Shown here: piece after piece, positions 6,629-8,445 of the stretch | Layout: the number at the start of each line of letters is the position of its first letter | Position numbering within the stretch: position 1 is the stretch's first letter | Assembly: GCA_947259605.1 (NCBI GenBank) | Contig: CAMYMX010000117.1 | Location: forward strand, 1-8,445 | Direction: 5' to 3' | From: an uncultured Polyangiaceae bacterium | GTDB taxonomy: Bacteria > Myxococcota_A > Polyangia > Polyangiales > Houyiibacteriaceae | DNA: 8,445 nt | Made by a program: the position numbers and the translations under genes | Notes under the pieces: generated by a model | Seen by the model: the letters and a program-made list of their open reading frames with translations, nothing else | What the model was told of the DNA's origin: nothing | Database searches by the model: none

Positions 6629-7525
6629 GTGATTCACTTTTGGCAGCGCTTTCCCGGCTTCCACGACGTCAACTCGCTCGACAATCGCGATCCGAAGGTG
6701 CTGGAGCGCTTTGCAGACATTGCTGGGCCGATTCTGTGGAAGTGGTTTCGCCCAACCGTCCGTGGTCTCGACAACGTTCCCGAAGGCGGCGCGCTCTACG
6801 TGTGCAACCACAACGGTGGGTTCATGACGCCGGACACCTGGATCCTGGCGGTCGCCCTGACACGTGAGCGCGGGACCGACGATGTCCCCTACGCGCTTGC
6901 GCATCAGGTCGTGATGGAGGCTCCGCTCACGAACCAGATACTGCCGGCGATGGGAGCGATCGCAGCCAACCCGGAGAACGCACACCGTGTGTTTGAGGCG
7001 GGGCGCAAGGTGCTCGTCTATCCCGGCGGTGACCTCGATGCGTTTCGCCCGTCTCGTGACCGGGGTCGCGTCGTGTTCGGTCCGCGCCGTGGCTACGTGC
7101 GGCTTGCGCTCCGCGAGGGCGTTCCGATCATCCCGGTCGTCTCGGCGGGATCGCACGACGTCTGGTGGGTAGTCAGCGACGGTCGGTGGTTGTCGCGTCT
7201 GTTGCGCACACATCGATTTCTGCGCACCGATGTGCTTCCGATCACGGTCTCGGTGCCATGGGGGCTCACCGTGGGCGCGCCGCCCTTTCTTCCCTTGCCC
7301 GTCCCTGTCTTCATCGAGGTTCTCGATCCAATCCAATTCGAGCGCTTCGGGCCCGAAGCTGCGAGCGACGCGACCTACGTGGAGGACTGCCATCAGCGTG
7401 TGCACGACGCGATGCAAGCGACGCTCGACCGGCTGATGGAGGAGCAGCGCCTCATCCGGCGAAAGCGTGTCCGCGAGGGGTTTCAGCGTGCCAGTCAAAT
7501 CCTCTCCCGGTCGCCTCATGACTGA
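6629..7525 (+). CDS. PlsC/DGAT-like lipid acyltransferase with altered HX4D motif
   Basis: A 298-residue member of the lysophospholipid/diacylglycerol acyltransferase superfamily, expected to move an acyl chain from acyl-CoA or acyl-ACP to a lipid hydroxyl at the inner membrane. The start is GTG; no ATG lies in frame upstream after the preceding stop, and the first internal Met (residue 66) is already inside the active-site block. Seen: RGLDNVPEGGALYVCNHNGG (45-64) is block I, with catalytic His61. Asp is at +8 (Asp69, TPD) instead of the usual +5. KVLVYPGGDLDAFRPS (127-142) is the YPGG block, followed by FGPRRGYVRLALREGVPIIP (150-169) as blocks III-IV. No long transmembrane helix stands out; several hydrophobic/Trp-rich stretches (172-182, 203-230) could bind the membrane. 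It begins 73 bases after the alkylsulfatase stop and overlaps pdxH. Acceptor and donor cannot be told; wax-ester/triacylglycerol or phospholipid synthesis are all possible. Confidence 0.85.
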   Translation: MIHFWQRFPGFHDVNSLDNRDPKVLERFADIAGPILWKWFRPTVRGLDNVPEGGALYVCNHNGGFMTPDTWILAVALTRERGTDDVPYALAHQVVMEAPLTNQILPAMGAIAANPENAHRVFEAGRKVLVYPGGDLDAFRPSRDRGRVVFGPRRGYVRLALREGVPIIPVVSAGSHDVWWVVSDGRWLSRLLRTHRFLRTDVLPITVSVPWGLTVGAPPFLPLPVPVFIEVLDPIQFERFGPEAASDATYVEDCHQRVHDAMQATLDRLMEEQRLIRRKRVREGFQRASQILSRSPHD

Positions 7526-8165
7526 CGAGCGCTCCATCGATCAGTCACGCCGCGAGTACGTCCGCGGCCCTCTCGAGCTCGAGCATCTCGACGAGGACGC
7601 GATCGTGCAATTCCAGCAGTGGTTCGAAGAAGCCTGCGAACGTGTCGACCTCGAACCCAATGCCATGACGCTGGCAACCGTTGATCGCGAAGGCGCGCCG
7701 GCGATTCGCACGGTGCTCCTGAAGTTCTTTGATCAAGAGGGGTTCGTGTTCTTCACCAATCTCGAGAGCCGCAAGGCGGAGCACATCGACGGGAACAAAC
7801 GGGTAGCGTTGCTGTTCTGGTGGCCCGAGTTGGAAAGGCAGATCGAAATCAATGGAGTCGCCGAGCGCATCTCGAGCGTCGAAGCCGCAAAGTACTTCAT
7901 GACGCGCCCACGAGGCAGCCAACTCGGCGCGTGGGTATCTCATCAATCCCAGGTCTTAACTTCGCGCAAGGCCCTCGAAATGAAACTCGACGAGATGAAG
8001 CGCAAGTTCGTCAACCGCGAAGTGCCGCTCCCGTCGTTCTGGGGCGGCTACCGCGTGGTGCCGGGCAGCATCGAGTTCTGGCAGGGGCAACCGAGTCGAC
8101 TTCACGATCGCTTCAAGTACGTTCGCAAAGGTGAAGGTTGGCGGGTCCTGCGGCTCGCTCCATGA
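7518..8165 (+). CDS. pdxH: Pyridoxamine/pyridoxine 5'-phosphate oxidase
   Basis: FMN-dependent cytoplasmic enzyme that oxidises pyridoxine or pyridoxamine 5'-phosphate to pyridoxal 5'-phosphate with oxygen. The product has 215 residues, close to the 218 of E. coli PdxH, and ends in RLAP as that protein does. REYVRGPL (12-19) is the N-terminal signature. IRTVLLKFFD (63-72), FFTNLESRKAEHI (78-90) and Gln108 bind FMN. RPRGSQLGAWVSHQS (130-144) is the central phosphate/FMN block. WGGYRVVPGSIEFWQGQPSR (175-194) followed by LHDRF is the C-terminal dimerisation and substrate motif, with Arg194 and His196 equivalent to E. coli Arg197 and His199. I chose ATG 7518: it overlaps the acyltransferase stop by only eight bases and gives a normal family N-terminus. 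A GTG at 7467 would add 17 unrelated residues and overlap by 59 bases. No clear Shine-Dalgarno precedes 7518, so translational coupling is likely. Confidence 0.97.
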   Translation: MTDERSIDQSRREYVRGPLELEHLDEDAIVQFQQWFEEACERVDLEPNAMTLATVDREGAPAIRTVLLKFFDQEGFVFFTNLESRKAEHIDGNKRVALLFWWPELERQIEINGVAERISSVEAAKYFMTRPRGSQLGAWVSHQSQVLTSRKALEMKLDEMKRKFVNREVPLPSFWGGYRVVPGSIEFWQGQPSRLHDRFKYVRKGEGWRVLRLAP

Positions 8166-8174
8166 ACGCGCGCG

Positions 8175-8216
8175 AGCGGGCCGCCAAGCTGCAGCCCGCC
8201 CGCTGGTTCTTTCGTT
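8175..8216 (+). terminator. Probable intrinsic terminator after pdxH
   Basis: AGCGGGC (8175-8181) can pair with GCCCGCT (8198-8204); an alternative register pairs GCGGGC (8176-8181) with GCCCGC (8194-8199). A T-rich stretch, GGTTCTTTCGTT, follows at 8205-8216. It starts ten bases after the pdxH stop, between convergent genes. The T-tract is interrupted and lies on the plus-strand side only, so it should act mainly on the pdxH transcript. Confidence 0.5.
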
Positions 8217-8221
8217 AGCAA

Positions 8222-8445
8222 CTAGATATCGAGGTTGCAGCTCGTCTCGGCCCAGCGGCCCACGAAGTGGCCACCGGTCTCGGGACCGGGAATGCCCTCA
8301 CGGTAGACGCCACCGAGGACGCCACGCTCGCCGGAGCGGTGAATCCAGCGGCCGCCGAAGTGCCCATCGCCATACTCCCCTCGGAAGATGCCTTTGAACT
8401 CGCCTTCGCGGTTGATGAACTTCCCGAAGAAGACTTGCTCACCGT
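8222..8445 (-). CDS. C-terminal end of a Gly/aromatic repeat protein, function unknown
   Basis: The frame enters from the right edge and ends at a TAG read from 8224-8222, giving the last 73 residues; the start is outside the window. The peptide repeats a Gly-aromatic pattern: FFGKFINREGEFKGIFRGEY, then HFGGRWIHRSGERGVLGGVY, then HFVGRWAETSCNLDI. Each unit has the form G-x-(F/W)-x4-5-G-x2-3-G-x2-G-x-Y, which suggests a regular beta-repeat somewhat like MORN repeats, though not a proper MORN consensus. One Cys lies five residues from the end. I recognise similar Gly-rich 'GRW...GVLGG.Y' tails in deltaproteobacterial hypothetical proteins but can name no function. The regular repeats, glycine spacing and use of this frame up to a stop make it more believable than the other minus-strand frame here, which is Ser/Ala-rich. 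The gene converges on pdxH. Confidence 0.7.
   Translation of the reverse strand, partial: GEQVFFGKFINREGEFKGIFRGEYGDGHFGGRWIHRSGERGVLGGVYREGIPGPETGGHFVGRWAETSCNLDI

Noticed and set aside
7467..7517. Upstream GTG start for pdxH
   Set aside because: It adds 17 residues not seen in the family and a 59-base overlap; ATG 7518 gives a normal-length PdxH.
6545..7537. Minus-strand open frame of 330 codons antisense to the acyltransferase gene
   Set aside because: It is Arg/His-rich with no recognisable motif, while the plus strand carries conserved acyltransferase blocks. Long antisense frames are common in GC-rich coding DNA.
8215..8442. Minus-strand 75-codon Ser/Ala-rich frame
   Set aside because: The adjacent frame gives a regular Gly-aromatic repeat ending at a stop at 8222, which is far more protein-like.

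Overview
The window reads as ordinary chromosomal DNA of a GC-rich, diderm (Gram-negative) bacterium. Two genes carry clear lipobox signal peptides (LAIAASGC and AVSLTGC). One of these lipoproteins ends in a domain resembling the AgmX/PglI C-terminal domain, which is typical of Myxococcota and related deltaproteobacterial lineages. An animal/fungal-type (GT3) glycogen synthase fits the same placement. That taxonomic guess is inference. I see no rRNA, tRNA, CRISPR array, insertion sequence or phage gene.

Layout. At the left edge, on the minus strand, lies the first 437 codons of a GT3 glycogen synthase, cut by the window start. A 227-bp divergent spacer follows, then a plus-strand series. First is an exported LoiP/YggG-type M48 metalloprotease, whose stop codon overlaps the start of a small lipoprotein (ATGA). 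After a 137-bp gap holding a nested inverted repeat and a good ribosome binding site come a class-3-like aldehyde dehydrogenase and, 42 bp later, a lipoprotein alkylsulfatase of the SdsA1 family. These are followed by a divergent PlsC/DGAT-like acyltransferase with a GTG start and by pdxH, whose ATG overlaps the acyltransferase stop. A GC-rich hairpin followed by a T-rich stretch separates pdxH from a convergent minus-strand gene. Only the last 73 residues of that gene are present; they form a Gly/aromatic repeat protein of unknown function.

How the genes may work together. The aldehyde dehydrogenase, alkylsulfatase and acyltransferase could form a lipid or detergent assimilation group: a surface enzyme releases a fatty alcohol from an alkyl sulfate, the alcohol is oxidised to aldehyde and then to fatty acid, and acyl chains enter lipids. 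No alcohol dehydrogenase is present here, so this remains a hypothesis. The protease-lipoprotein pair is probably an envelope maintenance unit, inferred from the overlap and from both proteins being exported. pdxH makes the cofactor PLP and glycogen synthase stores carbon; both look like housekeeping genes. I did not find a convincing new multi-gene system. The most useful leads are the protease-lipoprotein pair, the lipid/sulfate ester group, the altered acyltransferase motif, and the two edge genes, which are easy to miss because they run off the window.
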